Below, one piece after another: positions 33,810 through 42,482 of a stretch of DNA of 64,000 nt (position 1 is its first letter; every line of letters starts with the position of its first letter). A program made the translations under genes and the position numbers. The DNA comes from Spirosoma validum (GTDB lineage: Bacteria > Bacteroidota > Bacteroidia > Cytophagales > Spirosomataceae). A model generated the notes under the pieces. The model was given only the letters and a program-made list of their open reading frames with translations. It searched no databases and was not told the origin of the DNA. The stretch is from assembly GCF_014699035.1 (NCBI RefSeq), contig NZ_JACXAA010000001.1, positions 372,001 to 436,000 on the forward strand, read 5' to 3'.

Positions 33810-36206
33810 ATGCTGCTAAACTATCTTAAAATCGCCTGGCGGAATTTGATTAAAAATCGGTCGTATGCGCTGATCAACATAACGGGGCTTGCGCTCGGCA
33901 TCGGCAGCGCCATGCTGATTTTTGCGTTGGTCCGCTACCATTACAACATTGATCGGCACCATCAGAAATACGACCGCATTTACCGAATAACCACAAAATT
34001 CCTCTCACCCGCGGGAGAATTCCATACGCCCGGCGTACCCTACGTCTTTGGGAAATCACTACGTAACGATCATCCGGAGATTGAAAACCTGGCGATGATT
34101 GATCAGGAAGAGGAGCCGACCGTAGTGGTTCCGATGGCAAAAAGTCCCGACAAAAAATTCAAGGAAACGGACGGAATAGGCGCCTTTGTTGAGCCGACGT
34201 ATTTCCGCATCTTCGATTACGACTGGCTTGAGGGTGGCCCGGCCGATTTAAAACAACCGAATACGGTTGTCCTCAGTGCCAAAAGCGCCCAAAAATACTT
34301 TGGTACGACCGCAAACGTGATCGGCAAAACCGTCAAACTGGATGGCCGTCTGAATCTGCGCATTGTCGGCATTTTTGCTGACTACAAAGACAATACCGAT
34401 TTCCCGTATTCGATCATGCCGTCGTGGGCCAGTCTGAAGGAATACCGGGGAAGCGATGACGATGGATTCGATAATACGAATAGCAGCACCCAGTGCTACG
34501 TAACGCTGAATGACCGGTTTACTCAGGCCGATTGGGACCGGCAGATGACGACTTTCATCAAAAAATATAAGCCCAACGGTGTTAAAGACACTCGGTTTCC
34601 AATGCAACCCCTGAGTGCCATTCACTTCTCAACGGATCATGGCGGAGTTAGTGAAGGGCTTATATTATCGCTGCTGATCATCGGTATTTTTCTGATCGTT
34701 ACGGCCAGCATCAACTTCGTCAATCTGGCAACCGCCCAGGCGCTCACCCGATCACGGGAAGTAGGTGTACGGAAAGTGATGGGCAGCACACGTCCGCAGT
34801 TGTTCTGGCAGTTCATGGGCGAAACCGCGCTGATTACCCTTGTGGCAACGGCCATTGCCATTGGGCTTTTTCAGGCCGGACAGACCCTCATTCAGCAGAA
34901 TTTATCGGGCGCGTTTAAGTTTACCTTCTATTTCTCTCCATCCGTTATTGGCTGGCTGGCTCTATTGATTGTTGGCGTCATTGCTCTGTCCGGGGTTTAT
35001 CCGGCCCTGGTGCTGGCGGGTTTTCGGCCGGTTATGGCGCTGGCGGGAAAAATAACCTCGCAACAAGTGGGCGGCTTTTCGGTACGTCGGGGCTTAGTGA
35101 TCATGCAATTCGCGATCTCGCAAATGCTGATCATCGGCATGATCGTCGTCACTAGTCAATTGACGTTTGTGCAGAATAAAGATCTAGGATTCCGAAAAAA
35201 CGCCATCCTAACCGTTCAATTACCCAATGTACCCGTTCAGGACGTACCAAAGCTGAGTACGTTCCGCAACCTGGCTACCAGCATTCCCGACGTCGAGAAG
35301 TTCAGCTATTCCATGAGCGGTGCGCCCCAGTCCGGCTGGACGAGTTCAACCGGACTGAAATATGACAATCGACCGAAAAATGAAGATTTTAGTATTCAGC
35401 GAAAATACATCGACGTCAATTACCTCGATGTATACGGTATCAAGGTTGTGGCTGGCCGAAATCTGTACCCGTCCGATACGTCCCGCGAAACGCTGGTCAA
35501 CGAAACATTCGTCCGCAAAATCGGACTGAGCAATCCGGCTCAGGTGTTAGGCAAGCCTCTATTCGTCGATGGAAAGAACTTGGAGATTATAGGCGTTGTC
35601 AAAGACTTCAATCAGGAAGCACTCAAAACAGCGATCAGCCCCCTCTTTATGACAACGAGGGCGAACCGCTATTACGCGGCTAATCTACAGCTTCATTCTG
35701 GCAATTTTCAGCGGGCAATCAGCCAGTTAGAGACGTTCTACAACCAGGTTTATCCGGATAGCTATTTCACGCATCAGTTTGTCGACGTCCAGATCGAACG
35801 CAACTATCGTCAGGAGCAGACGATGTCGAAACTGGTCAACTTCTTTGCCGGTATTGCTGTGCTGATCGGTTGCCTGGGTCTGTATGGCCTGGTCTTGTTT
35901 ATGGCCACGCAAAAGACCAAAGAAATTGGCGTTCGCAAAGTGCTGGGCGCCAGTATCGGCAGTATTTTGTGGCTCTTCGGGAAAGAGTTCGCTCAGCTGA
36001 TTGTGGTCGCTTTTGTCGTGGCAGCTCCCGTAGCCTGGTGGATTATGACCAAATGGTTACAGGGATTCGAATACAAAATCGACTTCGGCCCCGGCATTTT
36101 CGCGATTGCGATTCTGGCAACCGTACTCGTAGCGGCTATAACGGTGAGTTTCCAGAGTGTGAAAGCCGCTCTGATGAATCCAGTCAAATCACTTAGATCG
36201 GAGTAA
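33810..36206 (+). CDS. Fused MacB/FtsX-like ABC permease, array copy P5
   Basis: 798 residues from ATG 33810 (MLLNYLKIAWRNL); the open frame extends upstream only through the pyrimidine-rich arm of the junction repeat. Subgroup with P3/P13/P14/P16: YHYNIDRHHQKYDRIYRI, FVEPTYFRIFDYDW, AQALTRSREVGVRKVMGS. Second motif KEIGVRKVLGA is followed by SIGSILWLFGKEF, shared with P14 (WQILWLFGREF), making these two close. The KDFHF motif of PCD2 is KDFNQEALKTAISPL. Tail NPVKSLRSE. The inverted repeat to P6 begins at the base after the stop codon. Confidence 0.93.
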   Translation: MLLNYLKIAWRNLIKNRSYALINITGLALGIGSAMLIFALVRYHYNIDRHHQKYDRIYRITTKFLSPAGEFHTPGVPYVFGKSLRNDHPEIENLAMIDQEEEPTVVVPMAKSPDKKFKETDGIGAFVEPTYFRIFDYDWLEGGPADLKQPNTVVLSAKSAQKYFGTTANVIGKTVKLDGRLNLRIVGIFADYKDNTDFPYSIMPSWASLKEYRGSDDDGFDNTNSSTQCYVTLNDRFTQADWDRQMTTFIKKYKPNGVKDTRFPMQPLSAIHFSTDHGGVSEGLILSLLIIGIFLIVTASINFVNLATAQALTRSREVGVRKVMGSTRPQLFWQFMGETALITLVATAIAIGLFQAGQTLIQQNLSGAFKFTFYFSPSVIGWLALLIVGVIALSGVYPALVLAGFRPVMALAGKITSQQVGGFSVRRGLVIMQFAISQMLIIGMIVVTSQLTFVQNKDLGFRKNAILTVQLPNVPVQDVPKLSTFRNLATSIPDVEKFSYSMSGAPQSGWTSSTGLKYDNRPKNEDFSIQRKYIDVNYLDVYGIKVVAGRNLYPSDTSRETLVNETFVRKIGLSNPAQVLGKPLFVDGKNLEIIGVVKDFNQEALKTAISPLFMTTRANRYYAANLQLHSGNFQRAISQLETFYNQVYPDSYFTHQFVDVQIERNYRQEQTMSKLVNFFAGIAVLIGCLGLYGLVLFMATQKTKEIGVRKVLGASIGSILWLFGKEFAQLIVVAFVVAAPVAWWIMTKWLQGFEYKIDFGPGIFAIAILATVLVAAITVSFQSVKAALMNPVKSLRSE

Positions 36207-36267
36207 GGAGGAGCGGGACGAAAGGGACGAGTGGGATTTTCCATTCTCCCTTTCGTCCCGCTCCTCC
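36207..36267 (+). repeat. Stop-to-start inverted repeat, junction P5-P6 (purine class)
   Basis: A perfect 20-bp stem: GGAGGAGCGGGACGAAAGGG (36207-36226) with its complement (36248-36267). The left arm starts at the first base after the P5 stop; the right arm ends 25 bases before the P6 ATG. Inner bases continue partial pairing (GAGTGG/CCATTC). Confidence 0.93.
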
Positions 36268-36292
36268 CTTTCTTCCTTTACTTCTTATAACC

Positions 36293-38758
36293 ATGCTAAC
36301 CAACTATCTCAAAATCGCCGTTCGTAATCTGCTACGTAGCAAGTCGTTCTCGGCGATCAACATCTTCGGGCTGTCGGTTGGGATGACCTGCTGCATGTTG
36401 CTCTTGCTGTACATACGTAGCGAATTGTCGTTCGACAAACATCAGCAACACGCCAGTGACCTGTATGTGATGGCGCAGGAAACCATTATTGGGAAAGCCA
36501 ACAAAGATGCGGGGAGCGAGATGCAGGCCAGCGCATCGGCTCCGTATGCGTTTGCGCTGAAATCCGAATTTCCGGAAATTGAACAGGTCGCTCGATTATG
36601 GGTCAATCTGATCGACGATAAATCAATGCTACAGATTCGGGAGGGTGGCAAAGCCGTTAAATCGTTCTATGAAACGAAAGGCTACCAGGTCGATTCGACA
36701 TTTTTTGAGTTGTTATCCTATCAGTTTACGGAGGGCAACCCACGCACTGCACTAGCCGATCAGCATTCAGTGGTTCTGTCGGAGGAAATTGCCCACAAAC
36801 TGTTTGGTACTGCCTCTGCGCTTAATAAACTGATTCGCATTGGCGGTACAGCGGGTAATGGCGAAGACTTCAAGGTAACGGGTATTTACCGGGATGAAAG
36901 TGCCCGTTCACACATCGATGCTAAATTCTTTCTCCCCATCTCGGCGGGCTGGATCGGCGGTTTTCTCCGCACCGCTAAACTGGATTTCTGCTGCAACAAT
37001 ATGTTCGTTACGTACCTGAAGTTACGTCCCGGTACCAATCCGGCTCAGTTGCAACAGAAATTCCCGGCGTTCATGGATAAATACGCCAGTAATGATTTAA
37101 AGAATGTGGGCTTCGACAAAAAGCTGTTTCTCGTTTCGGTACCGGATCTGCATCTTTCCGATCAGCTGAAAAACGTCGTTACGCCAACCACCAGCACTAC
37201 GTACCTGTACATTCTGGCCTCTATCGCCCTATTTACCCTGTTGATTGCCTGCATCAATTTCATGAATCTCTCCACCGCCCGTTCCGTCAAACGAGCGGCT
37301 GAAGTGGGGGTCCGGAAAGTAATGGGGGCCGAGCGTAGTTCGTTGATCGGGCAATTTCTGGGCGAGTCGATGGTTTTATCACTGCTGGCGCTTTTTATCG
37401 CTCTCGGGTTAGTTATGCTGCTCATGCCGGTGTTCAACCAACTGACAGCAAAATCCTTGCAGGTATCGGAGCTGCTTGAACCGGGCATTATGCTGGCGTT
37501 TGTTGGTCTGGCTTTGCTGACGGGTTTGCTGGCAGGCAGCTACCCCGCTTTCTATCTGTCGCTGTTCAATCCGGCGCAGGTGCTGAAGGGAAAATTTGCC
37601 AATACGTTATCGGCGGTGGCGCTACGTCGCGGATTGGTCGTGTTTCAGTTTGTGATTTCGGTTGGACTGGTCCTCGCTACGTTCGTGATTCAGGAACAAA
37701 TGCGTTTTTTACGGAATACGTCGCTTGGCTTTACGCAGGATCAGCAAATTGCCATTCCGTTGAGTAGTAAGGAAGACAATGCTTCATACGCTACCTATCG
37801 AACCGAAATTCTGCGAAACAATCAGGTATTAGGAGCTTCGGGAACCCAATATTATCCCGGCATCAACAACGCCAGCGATTTTCTGCTGTATCGTCCGGAG
37901 CGGGGTGTCATGACGGCTCAACAGGTTAAAACGAACTGGGTCGATTATGATTTCATGCAAAATATGGGATTTAAACTGCTCACTGGGCGGCTGTTTTCCC
38001 GGCAGTTTCCGGGCGATACGACGAACCGGATTGTGGTCAATGAAGCGACGTTACGAGCGTTTCAGATTCCACTGGCAAAAGCCGTTGGCCAAAAGCTGAA
38101 TTTCGACTGGCAGGGCGAAACCCATCCGTATGAAATTGTGGGTGTACTGAAAGACTTTCACTTCGAAAATCTGCATCAGACCATTGAACCATACAGTTTC
38201 CTATTGAGTGGCCGCCCCAATTTCAATTACATCGTTGCGCATGTCAACACGGCCAACATGGAAAACGTACTGGGCTTTCTGGAGCAAAAATGGAAGGTAC
38301 TCCATCCCGACGAACCATTTTCCTACACGTTCCTGAACGAAGATTTCCAGAAGAATTACGTAGCAGAGGCCCGCACCTCGCGGATTGTGAGCTATTTCAC
38401 GGCTATTTCTATCCTGATTTCGTGCCTGGGGCTGTTTGGGCTGGCAGCTTTTGCCGCCCAGCAACGGACCAAAGAGATTGGCGTCCGGAAAGTGCTCGGT
38501 GCGTCGACCACGAACATCGTCCTGCTGCTTTCCAAGGATTTCCTGACGCTGGTCGTCGTTGCGATTCTGATTGCCTCACCGATTGGCTGGTGGGTCATGA
38601 ACAAATGGTTGCAGAACTTTGCCTACAAAATTGACATCCCGTGGTGGATCTTCGTCGTAGCCGGAGCGCTGGCACTATCGATTGCCTTCATCACCGTCAG
38701 TTTCCAGAGCATCAAAGCTGCCCTGATGAATCCGGTCAAATCACTCAAAACGGAGTAA
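36293..38758 (+). CDS. Fused MacB/FtsX-like ABC permease, array copy P6
   Basis: 821 residues, the longest copy. Signature LYIRSELSFDKHQQHASDLY, with an insertion-rich PCD1 (GKANKDAGSEMQ; a KAVKSFYETKGYQ segment) and two adjacent periplasmic cysteines in LDFCCNNMF, not seen in the other copies. First coupling motif AEVGVRKVMGA has Ala where others have a basic residue; second is KEIGVRKVLGA after LAAFAAQQRT. KDFHFENLHQTIEPY is present in PCD2. Tail NPVKSLKTE. It is followed by a purine-class repeat and then the small secreted protein, the probable last gene of this unit. Confidence 0.93.
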   Translation: MLTNYLKIAVRNLLRSKSFSAINIFGLSVGMTCCMLLLLYIRSELSFDKHQQHASDLYVMAQETIIGKANKDAGSEMQASASAPYAFALKSEFPEIEQVARLWVNLIDDKSMLQIREGGKAVKSFYETKGYQVDSTFFELLSYQFTEGNPRTALADQHSVVLSEEIAHKLFGTASALNKLIRIGGTAGNGEDFKVTGIYRDESARSHIDAKFFLPISAGWIGGFLRTAKLDFCCNNMFVTYLKLRPGTNPAQLQQKFPAFMDKYASNDLKNVGFDKKLFLVSVPDLHLSDQLKNVVTPTTSTTYLYILASIALFTLLIACINFMNLSTARSVKRAAEVGVRKVMGAERSSLIGQFLGESMVLSLLALFIALGLVMLLMPVFNQLTAKSLQVSELLEPGIMLAFVGLALLTGLLAGSYPAFYLSLFNPAQVLKGKFANTLSAVALRRGLVVFQFVISVGLVLATFVIQEQMRFLRNTSLGFTQDQQIAIPLSSKEDNASYATYRTEILRNNQVLGASGTQYYPGINNASDFLLYRPERGVMTAQQVKTNWVDYDFMQNMGFKLLTGRLFSRQFPGDTTNRIVVNEATLRAFQIPLAKAVGQKLNFDWQGETHPYEIVGVLKDFHFENLHQTIEPYSFLLSGRPNFNYIVAHVNTANMENVLGFLEQKWKVLHPDEPFSYTFLNEDFQKNYVAEARTSRIVSYFTAISILISCLGLFGLAAFAAQQRTKEIGVRKVLGASTTNIVLLLSKDFLTLVVVAILIASPIGWWVMNKWLQNFAYKIDIPWWIFVVAGALALSIAFITVSFQSIKAALMNPVKSLKTE

Positions 38759-38838
38759 AGGGAGGGGTGGGAAGAAAGGGACCAAAGGGAAATAGATGAC
38801 GTAAAATCCCTTTCGTCCTTTTACTCCCCCTCTACTCC
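38752..38838 (+). repeat. Stop-to-start inverted repeat after P6 (purine class, imperfect)
   Basis: The inner stem AAAGGGA (38784-38790) pairs with TCCCTTT (38807-38813), with looser complementarity outward: G-rich 38761-38780 against the ACTCCCCC run and TACTCC ending at 38838. The outermost left part includes the GGAGTAA that ends P6. It precedes the small secreted protein gene rather than a permease. Confidence 0.7.
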
Positions 38839-38850
38839 ATTCTAAAAACC

Positions 38851-39423
38851 ATGAAAATAATCTTAACAACATTCTTAGCCCTAACCGGCTCGCTGGCTCT
38901 TGCCCAGCAACACAACTCAATTAGTCAGAGCATTAGTGACGACGAGAAAAACCTGTCAATTCGCGTAAACGGCACGGTTGACGGTAAACCGATTGACTAT
39001 GACCGTACGTTCGACGTATCGAGCCTGAACAAATCGGAACGAGACGCTCTGCGCGAACGTATCCTGGATTCGCTGAACATTCGGATGCCTGAGCCGCCTA
39101 TACCGCCCACGGCACCAAAGGCACCTGAGCCACCGACCTTTCACAGCAAATCCGTGACAGTCATCCAGGGTAATGGACCCACAATTTCAGCCAGTGGAAG
39201 CGGTTCGCAGGTACTAGCCGTTGGTGGGAAGAATCCGTATACCAAAGAGGTGAATTACGATCCGGAATCAGGTCAGTTATTTTTACGCTACCGGTTTCAG
39301 AAAGATGGCGAAGATTTTACCTATGACCGTACCGTTAACGCCCGCGATAAGTCGCAGCAAGAGCGGCAACGTATCATTGATGGTGTTGAGAAAGAAATTG
39401 GTTTGCCTGCTAATAGTAAATGA
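38851..39423 (+). CDS. Small secreted protein with internal duplication
   Basis: 190 residues, not recognised. A signal peptide of about 18 residues ends in SLALAQ. Two roughly 46-residue units follow, one near residues 33-78 and one near 140-185. Each has a strand-like start, a D-x-x-x-D/T-YDRT block, and a charged helix (SERDALRERILDSL in the first; QQERQRIIDGVEKE in the second). They are joined by a proline-rich linker (PEPPIPPTAPKAPEPP) and a Gly/Ser segment. The linked-repeat form suggests a periplasmic binding or structural protein. It is the last gene after P4-P5-P6, joined by the same kind of repeat, so it may act with those permeases. Confidence 0.8.
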   Translation: MKIILTTFLALTGSLALAQQHNSISQSISDDEKNLSIRVNGTVDGKPIDYDRTFDVSSLNKSERDALRERILDSLNIRMPEPPIPPTAPKAPEPPTFHSKSVTVIQGNGPTISASGSGSQVLAVGGKNPYTKEVNYDPESGQLFLRYRFQKDGEDFTYDRTVNARDKSQQERQRIIDGVEKEIGLPANSK

Positions 39424-39463
39424 CGAACATAGAATCAACCACTTGGGCGATTCTTTTAAGCAT

Positions 39464-39934
39464 CTAACCTTCGAAAATTTCGCTCAATTTGAGTTGAATC
39501 CCGGTCACCGGATCGGCGACTACACCTTCGGCAAAATTAACCTGACGACGGTCGGGCAGAAGGATAGAAACGGTTTGGACAGTTGGCACCACCAACCAGA
39601 CCGATTTAACACCAGCGGGGAAATGTTTTTTATAGATGCGATCGGTCAGACTGTTCAGGCTTTGTTCAGGAGAGAGGATTTCGATAGTAGTCAACGGTAT
39701 GTCCTGCACGACAATTTCATCGGCTAACCAGTCGGCCTTGCGTTTTGGCAGAATAGCCAGGTCAGGGCGGGTTTTGCCGGATGCAAAATCGAAATCAAGT
39801 TCGGTCAGGATACTGTATTGAGTACGATAGGATAATTTGAGCAGAAAAGCCAGATGACTCTGCAATTCAGAATGGTTGTAACTCGACATTTTTTCGTCGT
39901 CAAAGTCGGTGAGTTGTTCGATAACGGTCTCCAT
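39464..39934 (-). CDS. Uma2 family endonuclease-like protein (copy 2)
   Basis: 156 residues, same subfamily as the copy at 28201-28680: N-terminus METVIEQLTDF versus MEAVIEKVSDY, nuclease-like core RPDLAILPKRKADW and IPLTTIEILSPEQS, then VKSVWLVVPT and the C-terminal TGIQLKLSEIF. It converges on the small secreted protein gene (40 bases between stops) and is divergent from P7 with 59 bases between start codons. Function is unknown beyond the predicted PD-(D/E)XK fold. The repeated position next to permeases is the notable point. Confidence 0.88.
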   Translation of the reverse strand: METVIEQLTDFDDEKMSSYNHSELQSHLAFLLKLSYRTQYSILTELDFDFASGKTRPDLAILPKRKADWLADEIVVQDIPLTTIEILSPEQSLNSLTDRIYKKHFPAGVKSVWLVVPTVQTVSILLPDRRQVNFAEGVVADPVTGIQLKLSEIFEG

Positions 39935-39993
39935 AGCGTAAGGACGTTTTTAACAGACGAAGTTTTTAATAAAGGTAACAGAAACTGTGCAAC

Positions 39994-42396
39994 ATGCTAA
40001 CGAACTATCTCAAGATTGCCTGGCGAAATCTGGTCAACCAACGGGTCTATAGTCTAATCAATTTATCGGGGTTAAGTCTGGGACTTACTTGTGTGTTGGT
40101 TATTGTTTTATATCTCAAAAATGAACTGAGCTTTGATAGCTTTCACGACAAAGCCGACCGCATCTACCGGCTCACGAATACAACGACGAATGCGAGTGGT
40201 ACCGACATAAAAAATCGAACCGGGAACACGGGAGCTGTTCAGGGCCCTGCCTTTGCAGCCAGTATTCCCGAAATTGAATCGGTGACGCGGATGATGGGCG
40301 TTTCGTTTAACGTTCGTAGTGGCAACGAAGGGTTTAACCAGAACGCGCACTACGTTGACACGAATTTCTTCCAGACCTTTTCATTGCCTTTGCTGGAAGG
40401 TACGCCCCGCTCCGTATTCAGTACGCTCAGGTCAGTTGTATTGACGGAGAAAACAGCGCAAACGTATTTCGGAACGACGCATGCTTTGGGGCAGACATTA
40501 AGCCTGGAAATGGACGGTACGTTTGAACCGTTCGTGGTGACAGGCGTTGCGAAAAATCCACTGCCCAATTCTTCGCTGCAATTCGAGATGTTGCTGTCGT
40601 TTGACTTTCTCGAAAGCAAGTACAAGAATGACCAATGGTTTAGTCAATATTTGGCCACCTTCTTCGTGCTACGTCCTGATGCGTCCCCGCTCAACGTTGA
40701 GCAAAAACTTGATCGTGTGTTTGCCGTTCTAGGACGTGATCAGGTTGCCAAAGCCGCTAAGGAGCGCGGCTATCAGGAACAGCGGCAATTCGGTCTTCAG
40801 CCTCTCACGGATGTTCACCTGACGCTGGAGTACGGGGGTGGCAATGAACTGGCCATGCCCACCAGCCCAATGATTCTTTATTTGCTGGGCGGAATCGCGC
40901 TGTTTATTCTGGCCATTGCCTGCATCAATTTTGTTAATCTGACCGTTGCCCGCTCGTTACGTCGGGCGCGGGAAGTTGGCGTTCGCAAAGTGATTGGCGG
41001 GAAACGTAGTCAGTTGATCAGGCAATTCCTGGGTGAATCTTTATTACTGAGTGCTATAGCTTTCGGGTTAGCGCTGGGCTTCGCGCAGTTGGTTCTGCCC
41101 TTCTTCAATGCCCTTTCGGGCCAAAATCTCAGCTTATCGTATTTGTTCGATACGCGGTTAGTCCTGCTCTACATTGGTTTGCTGATTATCACAGCGCTGC
41201 TGGCGGGGTCGTATCCGGCTTTTGTGTTATCAAAATTCAATCCGTCGCGGGTGCTGTATGGACGCGCTGGACTTCAGGGAAAAAATTACCTCAGTCAGGG
41301 ATTGGTGGTCGTGCAGTTTGCCTTGTCGGTTTTTCTGATCATGGCTACGCTAGCCGTTTTTTCACAATTCAATTTTCTGACGACAAAAGATCTCGGCTAT
41401 AATCCAGAACATCTGGTTCGGATTGACCTGCCAACGTTACGTACCGGTAATGACAACGTAACGCAACTGTTCCGGCAAAAGCTTGCCAACCAGCCTGATC
41501 TTGTCAGCGTAACGGCAAAAAATCGGCTGGATGAGTACACCAGCGTGCGAACCAACGATAAAGATATAGACGTCAATTACCTGCGCATTGATGAAAATTA
41601 CTTACCAACGCTGGGCATTAAACTCGCTCAGGGCCGTAATTTCTCAACTGCTTACGCTTCTGATACGCTCGATAATGCCTTAGTTAATGAGAGCTTCGTT
41701 CGCGAAGCGGGCTGGAAAAACCCAATCGGCCAGCGAGTCATTTTTCCGGAGCGTGATAACAAAGCGTATCGTGTAGTAGGCGTTGTTCGGGACTATCATT
41801 ATTCATCGCTACACGAATCGATCCAACCGCAGGTTTTTGTCGGCGATGCGGATTTGGCATTTGGCGAAATCTGGGTTCGGATACAGGCTGGCAACGTAAC
41901 GCGAACGCTGGCCTTGCTTGATCGCACGTATCATCAACTAATACCACAGCATTTCTACAGTTATCAATTTCTGGATACGATTCTTGCTGAGCAATACGAT
42001 CTGGAAGTTCGTCTACGGCAGATCATTACCTGGGCGGCCGGGCTTTGCCTGTTTATTTCGTGTCTGGGTTTGTTTGGCATTGCTACGTTCTCCGCCGAGC
42101 GACGGACCAAAGAAATTGGCGTTCGCAAAGTACTCGGAGCCTCGGTGGCCGAAGTGACTGCTCTACTTTCCCGCGACGTGCTTTGGTTGCTGGTGATAGC
42201 CCTACTGATTGCGATACCAATTGCCTGGTTGTCGCTCAACCGCTGGCTCGATACGTACCCGTTTCACGTAACACTAAGTGTATGGCTGTTCGTGGGAGCG
42301 GCTTGTTTTACGGTCGTTCTTGCCCTGTTAACGGTGAGTTTCCAGAGTATCAAAGCTGCCCTGATGAATCCGGTGAAATCGCTACGCAGTGACTAG
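39994..42396 (+). CDS. Fused MacB/FtsX-like ABC permease, array copy P7
   Basis: 800 residues. Signature LYLKNELSFDSFHDKADRIYRL; PCD1 has a Thr/Asn-rich opening (TNTTTNASGTD). First coupling motif REVGVRKVIGG in TVARSLRRAREVG; second KEIGVRKVLGA after ATFSAERRT. The PCD2 motif is RDYHYSSLHESIQP instead of KDFHF. The tail NPVKSLRSD ends in Asp, unique in the array. It is divergent from a Uma2 gene, with TTTTTAATAAA in the shared 59-base region, a string also found in front of P13. It is followed after 82 bases by P8 through a G-tract repeat that begins at the stop codon. Confidence 0.92.
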   Translation: MLTNYLKIAWRNLVNQRVYSLINLSGLSLGLTCVLVIVLYLKNELSFDSFHDKADRIYRLTNTTTNASGTDIKNRTGNTGAVQGPAFAASIPEIESVTRMMGVSFNVRSGNEGFNQNAHYVDTNFFQTFSLPLLEGTPRSVFSTLRSVVLTEKTAQTYFGTTHALGQTLSLEMDGTFEPFVVTGVAKNPLPNSSLQFEMLLSFDFLESKYKNDQWFSQYLATFFVLRPDASPLNVEQKLDRVFAVLGRDQVAKAAKERGYQEQRQFGLQPLTDVHLTLEYGGGNELAMPTSPMILYLLGGIALFILAIACINFVNLTVARSLRRAREVGVRKVIGGKRSQLIRQFLGESLLLSAIAFGLALGFAQLVLPFFNALSGQNLSLSYLFDTRLVLLYIGLLIITALLAGSYPAFVLSKFNPSRVLYGRAGLQGKNYLSQGLVVVQFALSVFLIMATLAVFSQFNFLTTKDLGYNPEHLVRIDLPTLRTGNDNVTQLFRQKLANQPDLVSVTAKNRLDEYTSVRTNDKDIDVNYLRIDENYLPTLGIKLAQGRNFSTAYASDTLDNALVNESFVREAGWKNPIGQRVIFPERDNKAYRVVGVVRDYHYSSLHESIQPQVFVGDADLAFGEIWVRIQAGNVTRTLALLDRTYHQLIPQHFYSYQFLDTILAEQYDLEVRLRQIITWAAGLCLFISCLGLFGIATFSAERRTKEIGVRKVLGASVAEVTALLSRDVLWLLVIALLIAIPIAWLSLNRWLDTYPFHVTLSVWLFVGAACFTVVLALLTVSFQSIKAALMNPVKSLRSD

Positions 42397-42482
42397 CATA
42401 GGGCAAAGGGTTCGGGGCATGGGAAACAGTTGCTTCGCACCCCAAACCCTACGCCATATGCCCAAACCCCTATGCCCTATGC
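42396..42482 (+). repeat. Stop-to-start inverted repeat, junction P7-P8 (G-tract class)
   Basis: GCATAGGGC (42396-42404) pairs with GCCCTATGC (42474-42482), and pairing continues inward over G-runs against C-runs with bulges. The outer stem contains the last base of the P7 stop on the left and the entire P8 start codon (42479-42481) on the right. The left arm has G-runs at 42401, 42408, 42414 and 42421 with loops of 4, 3 and 3 bases. Confidence 0.8.
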
